Positions 54,972-63,554 are shown, numbered from the stretch's first letter. The stretch: DNA of 64,000 nucleotides from Lacinutrix sp. WUR7 (GCF_016864015.1 NZ_CP045067.1:3916001-3980000); one strand, 5' to 3'. The notes: a model not told the origin generated them from the sequence alone. Numbers and translations are program-made.

Positions 54972-55859
54972 TTAGAACTTAATATTTCGCCATTTACTAG
55001 AATGCATTGGCGCCACTTTATTTAATATTCCCATTAATTTACTTATATCTACATTTGGTCCTCCAGAAAAAATTTGTTCAATTTCATCTGCTTTTGCATC
55101 AAAGAAAGTACGAGATAGGTATGAATTTGGTCTTTGTCTGTGTACCGCATCCATTTGTATAATTGCATTTGCTATTTGAGTTTTAGCTTCCTTATCGCTT
55201 TCACTCATAATATCTAATCCTTTTCTATGGTAATTGTATAAAACCTCTCTAAAATCTTTGTAGGTTGGGGATAGAATATTATCTACTAAAATAAATCTAC
55301 TTTGTAAACCATCCTCTAATTTCCAACCTTTAAAGTTTTCTTGTTGCGAATAGTTTACAATATTTTGTGCTTGTTTAAAATAGGTTTCTCCTCCTCTTAA
55401 TTTAAAAGTATCTGCATCCAACCCTAAAATCATATGTATATGAAATGCTAATACAGAAACTAAATTAGATTCAAACTGATTGGAATTATAAATAAGATTT
55501 TGAAATTCTAAATATTTAAAAGAAAAATCTTTATCGTTGATATTATAAACAGGAGTGGTATATGTAGAACCATAAACAGGTCTTGCAGATTGTACTTGTA
55601 TCGATGCGTTAAATAAATCATTACTTTGTCCTGTAACATTAATAACAATACTACATTCTATAAGTTCTTGTGGTCCAAATTTTTTCTTAGTCCACTCGGT
55701 TTGATTTACAAATTCGTTAAGTTGCTTTTCTAGTGTTTTAAATATTTGCAAGTTTTCATTACCTGTAAGCTGTGCATTTACTACTACATTACAGTTTAAT
55801 TCTTGCGAAAATCCTGCAAAACTAATACACATTATAAGAACTAATAGTATGTTACGCAT
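54972..55859 (-). CDS. porD: PorD-like T9SS-associated protein (DUF4835)
   Basis: A 295-aa protein with signal peptide MRNILLVLIMCISFAGFSQ, then ELNCNVVVNAQLTGNENLQIFKTLEKQLNEFVNQTEW and FGPQELIECSIVINVTG, which are DUF4835/PorD signatures. PorD is linked to gliding and type IX secretion. The start overlaps the 3' end of coaBC by 8 nt, as part of the conserved housekeeping cluster. Assignment to PorD rests on family recall. Confidence 0.85.
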   Translation of the reverse strand: MRNILLVLIMCISFAGFSQELNCNVVVNAQLTGNENLQIFKTLEKQLNEFVNQTEWTKKKFGPQELIECSIVINVTGQSNDLFNASIQVQSARPVYGSTYTTPVYNINDKDFSFKYLEFQNLIYNSNQFESNLVSVLAFHIHMILGLDADTFKLRGGETYFKQAQNIVNYSQQENFKGWKLEDGLQSRFILVDNILSPTYKDFREVLYNYHRKGLDIMSESDKEAKTQIANAIIQMDAVHRQRPNSYLSRTFFDAKADEIEQIFSGGPNVDISKLMGILNKVAPMHSSKWRNIKF

Positions 55860-57063
55860 GTATTTGTTTTATAATTTGGTTAAAAATATCTATTGCTACT
55901 TCAGCTTTCGATTTAAGAGCGTATTCCGTAATATTCTCCTTTACATCAATAAGCGTTACTTTATTGGTTTCCTTTTTAAAACCAGCTCCTTTATCGTTTA
56001 ACGAATTTAAGACAATTAAGTTTAAATTCTTCTTTTTTAGTTTTCCTTTTGCATTTTCAAGCTCATTATTAGTCTCTAATGCAAAGCCTACCAGAAATTG
56101 TTTTTCTTTTATTTGCCCTAAAGATGCTAATATGTCTTTTGTTTTTTCTAGCTCTAAGGTTAACGTAGTATCCTTCTTTTTTATTTTCTGCGTTGCAACA
56201 TTTTTAGGTTTATAATCTGCAACTGCAGCAGAAAGTATGGCAATATCCATATTTTTAAAATATTGATGTGCTGCGTCATACATATCTTGAGCGCTAATTA
56301 CAGGAACGACTTGTATGGAACTGTGTGCTACTTTTTGATGTGTTGGTCCCGTGATTAAGATAACCTCAGCACCTAAATTAGCAGCTGCTTTTGCCAGCTC
56401 AAACCCCATTTTACCAGAGGAGTGATTACCAATAAATCGAACCGGATCTATTGCTTCGTATGTTGGCCCTGCTGTTAACATCACTTTTTTATTCCGTAGC
56501 GGAAGAGTATTTAAAATATCATTTTCTAAAAAAGAAACAATCTCTTCTGGTTCTGCCATTCTACCTTCACCAATTAAACCACTAGCAAGTTCCCCACTTG
56601 TTGCAGGAATAATTATGTTATTATAAGATTCTAGTTTTTTAAAGGATGCTAATGAAGATGGATGCTTATACATATCTAAATCCATTGCAGGAGCAAAATA
56701 AACAGGACATTTAGCCGAAAGATAAGTCGCTAAAAGTAAATTATCGCAAACACCATTTGCCATTTTAGACATGGTATTTGCTGTAGCTGGCGCTACAATA
56801 AAGTAATCTGCCCAAAGCCCAAGTTCTACGTGGTTGTTCCAAACACCATTATCTTCTTCTTCATTTGTAAAAGAATAATGTACTGGATTTTTAGAAAGTG
56901 TTGCTAAGGTTAAAGGCGTTACAAAGTCTTTACTAGCTGGAGTCATTACAACTTTTACGTCTGCTCCAGCTTTAATAAATAACCTTACTAGTGATGCTGT
57001 TTTGTAAGCAGCAATACCAGCAGTTACGCCTAATAGTATGTTTTTGCCACTTAGTATAGACAT
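55852..57063 (-). CDS. coaBC: Bifunctional phosphopantothenoylcysteine decarboxylase/synthetase
   Basis: A 403-aa fusion for two steps of coenzyme A synthesis. N-terminal flavin-dependent CoaC (about 1-180): GVTAGIAAYKTASLVR, NHVELGLWADYFIVAPATANTMSKMANGVCDNLL, PAMDLDMYKHPS. C-terminal CoaB (about 190-400): VMLTAGPTYEAIDPVRFIGNHSSGKMGFELAKAA, ILSAAVADYKPK and a Lys-rich KKKDTTLTLELEKTKDILASLG. 12 nt after the omega gene. Confidence 0.96.
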   Translation of the reverse strand: MSILSGKNILLGVTAGIAAYKTASLVRLFIKAGADVKVVMTPASKDFVTPLTLATLSKNPVHYSFTNEEEDNGVWNNHVELGLWADYFIVAPATANTMSKMANGVCDNLLLATYLSAKCPVYFAPAMDLDMYKHPSSLASFKKLESYNNIIIPATSGELASGLIGEGRMAEPEEIVSFLENDILNTLPLRNKKVMLTAGPTYEAIDPVRFIGNHSSGKMGFELAKAAANLGAEVILITGPTHQKVAHSSIQVVPVISAQDMYDAAHQYFKNMDIAILSAAVADYKPKNVATQKIKKKDTTLTLELEKTKDILASLGQIKEKQFLVGFALETNNELENAKGKLKKKNLNLIVLNSLNDKGAGFKKETNKVTLIDVKENITEYALKSKAEVAIDIFNQIIKQIHA

Positions 57064-57074
57064 CTTTGTTTTTT

Positions 57075-57401
57075 TTACTGGTTGTCTTCTTCTGTATTTC
57101 TATAGTAAATTTTATTATCTAACCATTCTTTAACTGCTAAAGCGTGTGGTTTAGGTAATCTTTCATAGAATTTAGACACTTCAATTTGCTCTTTGTTTTC
57201 AAAGATCTCTTCTAAACTATCGTTGTAAGTTGCAAACTCTTCTAATTTTTCAATTAGCTCTTTTTTAATTTCAGAATTTATTTGTTCTGCTCTTTTAGAG
57301 ATAATTGAAATAGACTCATAGATGTTCCCTGTAGCAGCATCAACTTCATTTCTATTGTACGTTGTTGTACTTGTAGGTGCATCAATCTTCTTTAAATCCA
57401 T
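57075..57401 (-). CDS. rpoZ: RNA polymerase omega subunit (Bacteroidota type)
   Basis: A 108-aa protein of the Bacteroidota RpoZ family. NIYESISIISKRAEQINSEIKKELIEKLEEFA is the omega core helix pair. It assists RNA-polymerase assembly by wrapping beta-prime. The length and the location between bamD and coaBC agree with the usual gene order. Confidence 0.9.
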   Translation of the reverse strand: MDLKKIDAPTSTTTYNRNEVDAATGNIYESISIISKRAEQINSEIKKELIEKLEEFATYNDSLEEIFENKEQIEVSKFYERLPKPHALAVKEWLDNKIYYRNTEEDNQ

Positions 57402-57407
57402 AGTATA

Positions 57408-58220
57408 TTAACTTTTAGTACTGTATTTTTTTAATTCTTCTTCTAAATTTTCTAACATATCCTTTGTCTCATCCATATGCTCTGAATTTGCATATTTATT
57501 TACAAATGAAAGGTAATATGTTTTTGCTTTTATTAGTCTATCTTCTTTTTTTCTTTCTACACTATTAATAGCTAATTGGTAAGCAGAATCTAATCTATAA
57601 AACAACGCTGTTTCACGAAGTTTAGATCCTGGAAACTCAAATATAAAATTATCGAAAGCTTTTATCGCTGCATTATAATCTCTTGTATATCCTACCGTTT
57701 TGTAATATTGATATGCAATATCGAAAGATTTCTGCTCTAGTTTACCATCTAACTCATGTACCAATTTATTTGCTTCTTCAAGAAATTCTGACTCTGGATA
57801 AGCGTTTATAAATAATTGAAACTTTTCAATCGCATCTTTAGTTGCATGTTGCTCTTTAGTGTATGCTGGAGATAGCATATAGCTACTTTTAGCGGAAAGA
57901 AATTCTGCCTCTTCTGCTTTTTCACTTTTAGGATATGCTGCAGCAAAACGGTCAAATTGATAGCCTGCTAAGTAATATTCTTTTGATTTGTAGTAAGAAT
58001 CTGCATGTAAAAAGGATAACTTTTCGGCTTGAGGCTTCCCTCTGTATTGCGGCATAATCTGCTCAAACAACCTACTAGCCTTCATGTATTTCCCTTTATT
58101 ATACATTTCTTCACCTACTTTAAATTTTGCAGCAATATCGTCACCATTTACAGCTTTTTGATATGGACTACAAGAACTTAATACTAAGCCTACTAATACT
58201 ATGTAAATTAATCTATTCAT
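57408..58220 (-). CDS. bamD: Outer-membrane assembly lipoprotein BamD
   Basis: A 270-aa TPR lipoprotein of the BAM complex that inserts beta-barrel proteins. Lipobox LVLSSCSPY. TPR repeats: FKVGEEMYNKGKYMKASRLFEQIMPQY, ADSYYKSKEYYLAGYQFDRFAAAYP, AIEKFQLFINAYPESEFLEEA, YNAAIKAFDNFIFEFPGS. First gene of the reverse-strand cluster; TAATTTTG at 58330-58337 suggests a 5' leader of about 100 nt. Confidence 0.93.
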   Translation of the reverse strand: MNRLIYIVLVGLVLSSCSPYQKAVNGDDIAAKFKVGEEMYNKGKYMKASRLFEQIMPQYRGKPQAEKLSFLHADSYYKSKEYYLAGYQFDRFAAAYPKSEKAEEAEFLSAKSSYMLSPAYTKEQHATKDAIEKFQLFINAYPESEFLEEANKLVHELDGKLEQKSFDIAYQYYKTVGYTRDYNAAIKAFDNFIFEFPGSKLRETALFYRLDSAYQLAINSVERKKEDRLIKAKTYYLSFVNKYANSEHMDETKDMLENLEEELKKYSTKS

Positions 58221-58329
58221 TTGTTAATTTTACTGTTTTTTAACTATCTAATGCAATTCTATAATAGAATCAAGTGTACTAATGTTTCCTGTATTAGCTA
58301 TACTTATTTCTTAATTTTAAAACAGAATG

Positions 58330-58337
58330 CAAAATTA
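58330..58337 (-). promoter_or_regulatory. -7 box TAATTTTG upstream of bamD
   Basis: Exact TAnnTTTG, 109 nt before the bamD ATG; no nearer match exists in the 206-nt gap. Confidence 0.45.
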
Positions 58338-58426
58338 GTCTTTTAATATGGATTTTAAAAATATTTTATTCTGCTAAAATAATTGATGAATTCAAGTAAT
58401 TTAAAGGTTTAAGTAATATTTAACTT

Positions 58427-59308
58427 TTAAGCAAATACTTTAAGCGCTTCTACTATTTTTTGTTTTAGCGTATTTGTAGCTTCCACTAGTGGTAATCTCA
58501 CATTAGCATTACACATATTTAATGCTTGAAAAACAGCTTTAATTCCTGCCGGATTGTTTTCAGCAAAAATTAGACCAGTCATCTCCATAAGCTTAAAATG
58601 TAGCGCATAAGCTTCTTTAGCTTTACCTTCTAGCCCTAAATTAATCATTGTTGTAAAGTCTTTAGGAAGTGCTTGTCCAAGTACAGAGATCACTCCTGCT
58701 CCACCTGCTAACACTACTCCTAATGCTAAATCATCATCACCAGAAATTACTAAAAAGTCTTCCGGTTTATTTTTAAGTAGCTGTAAATATTGGTGCACAT
58801 TATTTCCGGCCTCTTTAACGGCTATAATATTTTCAAAGTCATTTGCCAAACGTAAAGTCGTTTCTGGCGTCATATCTTTAGCCGTTCTACCTGGAACATT
58901 ATATAAAATTACTGGAACAGGAGACACTTCGGCTATCGCTTTAAAATGTTGATATAATCCTTCTTGCGTTGGCTTGCTATAATATGGAGATACCGATAAA
59001 ATAGCATCGATATTAGAGAAGTCTGTGTTTTTAATTTCTTCCACTACTTGCGCAGTGTTATTGCCACCAATTCCTAAAACCAATGGTAATCTTTGCTTAT
59101 TAGCCTTAATTATCGTTTTAGTAATTGCTGCTTTTTCTGCTGCTGTAATGGTTACACTTTCTCCTGTTGTACCACTTATTACTAGATAATCTGTTCCGTT
59201 TTCTATATTATATGCTACAATATCTTCTAAAGATTTGTGGTCTACACTTAAATCTTCATTAAAAGGTGTAATTAATGCAACTCCTGTACCTACAAATTTA
59301 TTATTCAT
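58427..59308 (-). CDS. dapA: 4-hydroxy-tetrahydrodipicolinate synthase
   Basis: A 293-aa aldolase of lysine/diaminopimelate synthesis, condensing aspartate semialdehyde with pyruvate. GTTGESVTITAAEK, VSPYYSKPTQEGLYQHFKAIAE, ILYNVPGRTAKDM (catalytic Tyr) and NIIAVKEAGNN (Schiff-base Lys) are complete. It overlaps the upstream DUF6913 gene by 8 nt, so the two are translationally coupled. Confidence 0.97.
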   Translation of the reverse strand: MNNKFVGTGVALITPFNEDLSVDHKSLEDIVAYNIENGTDYLVISGTTGESVTITAAEKAAITKTIIKANKQRLPLVLGIGGNNTAQVVEEIKNTDFSNIDAILSVSPYYSKPTQEGLYQHFKAIAEVSPVPVILYNVPGRTAKDMTPETTLRLANDFENIIAVKEAGNNVHQYLQLLKNKPEDFLVISGDDDLALGVVLAGGAGVISVLGQALPKDFTTMINLGLEGKAKEAYALHFKLMEMTGLIFAENNPAGIKAVFQALNMCNANVRLPLVEATNTLKQKIVEALKVFA

Positions 59309-59828
59309 TACTTATTTTATTAAATGTATTAAGGTATTTTATTAACTCGTTTTTAAATAAATCAAACTGTTTTAAATTGGTTTTAATAATAAAATCATTC
59401 AGTCTGTTATCCGACTGTAACACGCCTATTTTAAATTTAGATTTAGATGCTGCTGTTAAAACTTTAAGCGCTAATACATCTTGTTCATAATAGCTAATTA
59501 AAGCATCAAATGGTGTATCTAAAAATTCTTGGAGTTCTTTGTTTTTTATTTTTCCGTTCCAACTAAAATCTTTTGGATTAAAACAAACATCCCAAGCGCT
59601 TATGTCTTCTTTTTTATTAGAAGTAAACGCTATAATTTTAAGCTTATTTTGTTTGACATGCATTACTTCTGCAAGCTTCCTAAAAGACTCAAAATCATCC
59701 GTTTCATCTATGTTTATTATCACACCTAGACTAGCTATTTTATCTTCGTCTAAAAAAACATGTCTAGAATTTAATAATTTACTAAGATGTTTTTTAGTAG
59801 AATTTTGTTTAAAACCCTTTAAAATCAT
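59301..59828 (-). CDS. DUF6913-like conserved protein, 175 aa
   Basis: No clear function. The sequence has KHLSKLLNSRHVFLDEDKIASLGVIINIDETDDFESFRKLAEVM and FDALISYYEQDVLALKVLTAASKSKFKIGVLQ, a small alpha/beta protein of a flavobacterial family (DUF6913 by recall). It lies immediately upstream of dapA and overlaps it. A TACCTTTG box is at 59848-59855. Confidence 0.7.
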   Translation of the reverse strand: MILKGFKQNSTKKHLSKLLNSRHVFLDEDKIASLGVIINIDETDDFESFRKLAEVMHVKQNKLKIIAFTSNKKEDISAWDVCFNPKDFSWNGKIKNKELQEFLDTPFDALISYYEQDVLALKVLTAASKSKFKIGVLQSDNRLNDFIIKTNLKQFDLFKNELIKYLNTFNKISNE

Positions 59829-59847
59829 TTATATTTATACTTTCTTA

Positions 59848-59855
59848 CAAAGGTA
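59848..59855 (-). promoter_or_regulatory. -7 box TACCTTTG of the DUF6913-dapA operon
   Basis: Exact TAnnTTTG on the reverse strand, 19 nt before the ATG; the divergent box on the other strand starts 12 nt away. Confidence 0.55.
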
Positions 59856-59866
59856 ACAAAAGTAGT

Positions 59867-59874
59867 TAGTTTTG
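59867..59874 (+). promoter_or_regulatory. -7 box TAGTTTTG of the 5'-nucleotidase C-domain gene
   Basis: Exact TAnnTTTG, 25 nt before the ATG at 59900, in a compact divergent promoter region. Confidence 0.55.
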
Positions 59875-59899
59875 TTTATTAAATCCTAGTCCTTTACAC

Positions 59900-60661
59900 A
59901 TGAAATTTAAACATCTTTTTTTAATTGTTTTTGCGCTCTTCATTTATAGTTGCAAACAAGAAAATCTATCCCTTATTAAAATTGAAGGAAAACAAATAAA
60001 TATTAATGATAGCCTAGAAATTAATCAAGAAATTGAGGACTTTGTAAAACCATATAGAGATCATGTTAATAAGAATTTAGATAGTATCATTTCTTATGCT
60101 GTAGACACGTACTCTAAAAGTGATGGAGAATTTAATACCGCAATTGGAAATCTATTTGCAGATGCCGTTCTTGAAGAATCTAGTCCGATTTTAAAAAAAC
60201 GAACTGGGCATAACGTAGACATGGTTTTACTAAATCACGGAGGTATTCGCGCTATTATATCTAAAGGAGACATAACCACCAGAACAGCTTATGAGATTAT
60301 GCCTTTTGAAAACAGCTTAGTAGTTGCAGAAATGAAAGGAAAAACAATACAAGACAGTTTAATAAATTATTTAAGCAAAGCAAAACGCGCACATCCTATT
60401 GCTGGTTTAAAATTGACGCTTGATAAAGATTTTAACGCTATTAAAGCTAGTATTAACAACCAGCCAATTGAAGCAGATAAAACCTATTACGTTGCAACGA
60501 ATGACTATTTGTACCATGGAGGCGATAGAATGACCTTTTTTCAAACAAATGATAGCTTGCATGTTTTAAATTATAAAGTAAGAAATGCACTATTAGACTA
60601 TTTTCTTAAAAAAGACACCATTAACCCTGTTATGGATGACAGATTTATTCAATTAAAATAA
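59900..60661 (+). CDS. 5'-nucleotidase C-terminal-domain lipoprotein
   Basis: A 253-aa protein with lipobox FIYSCKQE and the substrate-binding domain of UshA-type 5'-nucleotidases. GNLFADAVLEESSPILKKRTGHNVDMVLLNHGGIRA, TTRTAYEIMPFENSLVV and VATNDYLYHGGDRMTFF are present. The metal-binding catalytic domain is not here; it is encoded in the next gene, 5 nt after this one. Confidence 0.92.
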   Translation: MKFKHLFLIVFALFIYSCKQENLSLIKIEGKQININDSLEINQEIEDFVKPYRDHVNKNLDSIISYAVDTYSKSDGEFNTAIGNLFADAVLEESSPILKKRTGHNVDMVLLNHGGIRAIISKGDITTRTAYEIMPFENSLVVAEMKGKTIQDSLINYLSKAKRAHPIAGLKLTLDKDFNAIKASINNQPIEADKTYYVATNDYLYHGGDRMTFFQTNDSLHVLNYKVRNALLDYFLKKDTINPVMDDRFIQLK

Positions 60662-60666
60662 ACCAG

Positions 60667-61584
60667 ATGAAAAGAAGAGATTTTATACAACAAACATCTG
60701 CTACAGCTGCATTAATTACATTAGGAGGTTTAGGACTACAATCGTTTACCTCTGGAAGCAAAACAACCAAAATCACGATACTTCATACCAATGACGTACA
60801 TAGTCATATTGATGCTTTTGGACCTGAAGACGGTAGAAATCCGAACCAAGGTGGAGTTGCAAGAAGAGCTAGTTTAATTCAAAATCTTAGAAACGAAAAT
60901 CCAAATACGTTACTATTAGACGCTGGAGATATTTTTCAAGGAACACCATATTTTAACTATTATGGTGGCGAGTTAGAGTTTAAACTAATGAGCATGCTTA
61001 AATACGATGCAGCAACCATTGGTAATCACGATTTTGATAATGGAGTAAATGGTTTATTAGCACAATTGCCGCATGCTAAATTTGATTTTCTGTCGGCTAA
61101 TTATGACTTTTCTAATACCGTTCTGGACGCTTATATAAAACCGTATAAAGTATTTAAAAAAGGTGGAATTAAAATTGGTGTTTTTGGCTTAGGTGTTGAA
61201 CTAAATGGTTTAGTAGATAAGAATCTATATAAAGAAACCAAATATCTCGATCCAACTGAAATCGCTCAAGATATGAGTCGCATTTTAAAAGAAAATGAAA
61301 AATGTGATTTAGTAATTTGCTTATCGCATTTAGGATATCATTACAAAAATTTTACAGAAAAAATTAGTGATTTAAACCTTGCAAAGGCTACAAAAGATAT
61401 CGATTTAATTATTGGCGGACATACACATACTTTTTTACCGAAGCCTACCATTGCAAAAAATAGCATAGGGAAAAATGTTTTAGTAAATCAAGTTGGTTGT
61501 TACGGAATTAACCTAGGAAAAATAGACTTCTATTTTGATGCAGATAAAAACAAAGCCGCAAAAGGAACTTCTATTTTAGTGTAA
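60667..61584 (+). CDS. 5'-nucleotidase N-terminal metallophosphatase, Tat-type signal
   Basis: A 305-aa calcineurin-like phosphoesterase. The twin-arginine start MKRRDFIQQTSATAALITLGGLGL implies Tat export. Metal-site motifs ILHTNDVHSH, DAGDIFQG, TIGNHDFDNG, LSHLGYHY and IIGGHTHT are complete. With the preceding gene it reconstitutes a full UshA-type enzyme in reversed gene order. It overlaps the convergent membrane protein gene by 9 bp. Confidence 0.93.
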   Translation: MKRRDFIQQTSATAALITLGGLGLQSFTSGSKTTKITILHTNDVHSHIDAFGPEDGRNPNQGGVARRASLIQNLRNENPNTLLLDAGDIFQGTPYFNYYGGELEFKLMSMLKYDAATIGNHDFDNGVNGLLAQLPHAKFDFLSANYDFSNTVLDAYIKPYKVFKKGGIKIGVFGLGVELNGLVDKNLYKETKYLDPTEIAQDMSRILKENEKCDLVICLSHLGYHYKNFTEKISDLNLAKATKDIDLIIGGHTHTFLPKPTIAKNSIGKNVLVNQVGCYGINLGKIDFYFDADKNKAAKGTSILV

Positions 61585-62343
61585 ATTTTTTAACTTTTTT
61601 GGAAGAAAAAAGGCAGCTTTTACATTAAGCTCCTTTTTCGCTTTATTCCGCTCCAATACATAACTAAACAGGAAGAATAAACCTAATAAGTGTAAAACTC
61701 TATCCAACATTACAAAGCTCGAATTATACAAATAATACGTACTTATGTAATTTAACACATCAGAAAACACAAAACATAAAACCATAATTAAAAACTGAAT
61801 AGACACTTTGGTTTCTGAATTTAAGTAATCTACAAACGAAACAAAAGCAAGCGCTATTAAAGTGGCACTTTTAATTCCAAATAACGAAACCTCTATACTG
61901 TCTGGAATATAATACTTGATAACATCAAAAAGTGTATACAATAGATAAGCATTAATTAAAAACACGAAAACTAAATACGAGCTAATTACTTTATCTAGTT
62001 CTAGTTTTTTAATCCTAGTTGCCACTGCAATAATCAAAAAAGAATAACTTAAGCAGTATGCTAAACTAGAAATATTTACAAGCATCAAGTTATAGGTGAA
62101 AACAGAAGTGAAATCTCCAATAAAGGAAAACAACAAAAAAGCAAGAATGCTTATTTTAATTTGCTTATTTCTTAATAAAAAATAAATTAAGAATACTGGA
62201 ACAAAAAGAGGCTTTGTTAATTGCTGAAACAAATCATTTGCACTAATAGTCGCTATTACATTAATTAGCATAAGCACAAACAATATGCTCAAAAACATCT
62301 TGTTAGGAAATTTTTTTATCCAATTTTTAACAATCATAATCAT
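61576..62343 (-). CDS. YhhN-like (lysoplasmalogenase family) membrane protein 1
   Basis: A 255-aa protein with about eight TM helices. KPLFVPVFLIYFLLRNKQ near residue 45, LFSFIGDFTSVF near 80 and AYCLSYSFL follow the pattern of the YhhN/TMEM86 family. The assignment is tentative because sequence conservation is low. SFVDYLNSETKVS ... FSDVLNYI parallels SFLNFLENDTRKS ... FSDFLLIG in the next gene, so the two are paralogs. Its promoter (62357) carries CGAT sites like those of the T9SS array. Confidence 0.65.
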   Translation of the reverse strand: MIMIVKNWIKKFPNKMFLSILFVLMLINVIATISANDLFQQLTKPLFVPVFLIYFLLRNKQIKISILAFLLFSFIGDFTSVFTYNLMLVNISSLAYCLSYSFLIIAVATRIKKLELDKVISSYLVFVFLINAYLLYTLFDVIKYYIPDSIEVSLFGIKSATLIALAFVSFVDYLNSETKVSIQFLIMVLCFVFSDVLNYISTYYLYNSSFVMLDRVLHLLGLFFLFSYVLERNKAKKELNVKAAFFLPKKLKNLH

Positions 62344-62356
62344 AAGTAGGTTAGTG

Positions 62357-62411
62357 CAAACATAAAATAAATATTACACACAACGATGAAATATTACACT
62401 TAATCGATGAA
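62357..62411 (-). promoter_or_regulatory. Promoter TATGTTTG with adjacent 20/21-bp direct repeats
   Basis: -7 box TATGTTTG (62357-62364, reverse strand). Two copies, ATATTACACACAACGATGAA (62371-62390) and ATATTACACTTAATCGATGA (62391-62410), lie side by side. The distal CGAT (62405) is 41 nt from the box end, as in the T9SS-array promoters. Confidence 0.6.
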
Positions 62412-62581
62412 ATACATGCTTTTTATACGATTTTCTGTATAATTCTCTCATTATGAAGCAAACAACAAAACCTTCGTATACCCACTAAATTTCAAACTAT
62501 TTAAAGATTATCACATTCCTATTAGGGAATTGTTGTTGTTATCCTTTTACACCAACTTTAGGGTTTCAATTTATGGGATAA

Positions 62582-62752
62582 CTAGATCGTACATTTTTTT
62601 TTACAGCAGAAAGCAGAAGCATATAGCATAATTATTACTAACACCAAGAAAGCATAAGTTAGAGTAATGTCCGCATTAAAAACAGGAAGAGAAGCGACTA
62701 GGATACATATTACAGAATTAGATATTATAACAACTAATAACGTATTATTCAT
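62582..62752 (-). CDS. Possible small membrane protein, 56 aa
   Basis: ATG at 62752 to TAG at 62582 encodes 56 residues with two hydrophobic stretches (LLVVIISNSVICILVASL and ITLTYAFLVLVIIMLYASAF) and a basic end (CCKKKC). It fills part of the 480-nt gap between the two paralogous membrane protein genes, same strand. No promoter box is seen; the frame is also open upstream. Coding status uncertain. Confidence 0.35.
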   Translation of the reverse strand: MNNTLLVVIISNSVICILVASLPVFNADITLTYAFLVLVIIMLYASAFCCKKKCTI

Positions 62753-62823
62753 CACTACAATTCCAATTTTTATTTCCTCAGGAAGGATACTGCTTTTATG
62801 CAGATTGCATGTTTTAAATCGAC

Positions 62824-63513
62824 TTAAGCGAAAATATTAGATTTTTTTTTTGAATCTATTTCAACATCCGTTTGAAGATAAAACATTACAAAAGCAAATA
62901 TATTTAAAGCTATCGCGATATAATTAAGTATTTCAATATCGGAAAGATAGTAATAGCCTATTAATAAAAAATCTGAAAAACTTATGGTTAGACAACCGAT
63001 AAAAAGAAACAAAGATTTTCTTGTATCATTTTCCAAAAAGTTCAAAAAGGAAACAGCTAAAAGAACAAGTAAAACTAAATTATAGCTATGTTCCAACAGT
63101 CTTACCATCCCTAAAACTTCCGTTTCAAACAAAATTGGATCTATAATACCACACAAAACAGTAAATAGATAAACCACAAGAACTAACAGTATAATAGTTT
63201 GCACTAAGAATTTCTTTATAAGAATTTTTAAATTTAATGTTTTAAAAATTTCAAATAACAAAAACAGGAAAGCAAAAATATAAAGGCTATTACAAAGAAA
63301 ATATAATGTTTCTGATAAATTATCTCCATCTATTATATGCAATATATCGGCGGAAGAATAACTAACTAGAAATAATAAAAAGAATAAGGACTTTTCTTTT
63401 CTTGAAATAAAATAAAATACAGTAAGCACAGGAACTACTAGCAATTCTAAAATAGAAAAAATAGAACTATCTAGCATAGCAGATACTGTAAGACCAAGAA
63501 AATCAGCTAACAT
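62824..63513 (-). CDS. YhhN-like membrane protein 2
   Basis: A 229-aa protein with about eight TM helices, paralogous to the protein encoded at 61576-62343. Shared patterns are ELLVVPVLTVFYFISRKEK with FLLFLVSYSSADIL, and SFLNFLENDTRKSLFLFIGCLTISFSDFL. Family naming (YhhN-like) is tentative. A TATATTTG box lies at 63555-63562. Confidence 0.65.
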   Translation of the reverse strand: MLADFLGLTVSAMLDSSIFSILELLVVPVLTVFYFISRKEKSLFFLLFLVSYSSADILHIIDGDNLSETLYFLCNSLYIFAFLFLLFEIFKTLNLKILIKKFLVQTIILLVLVVYLFTVLCGIIDPILFETEVLGMVRLLEHSYNLVLLVLLAVSFLNFLENDTRKSLFLFIGCLTISFSDFLLIGYYYLSDIEILNYIAIALNIFAFVMFYLQTDVEIDSKKKSNIFA

Positions 63514-63554
63514 AAAATAATTTAAACACCCTATAAAGTAAAGTTATGAACTTT

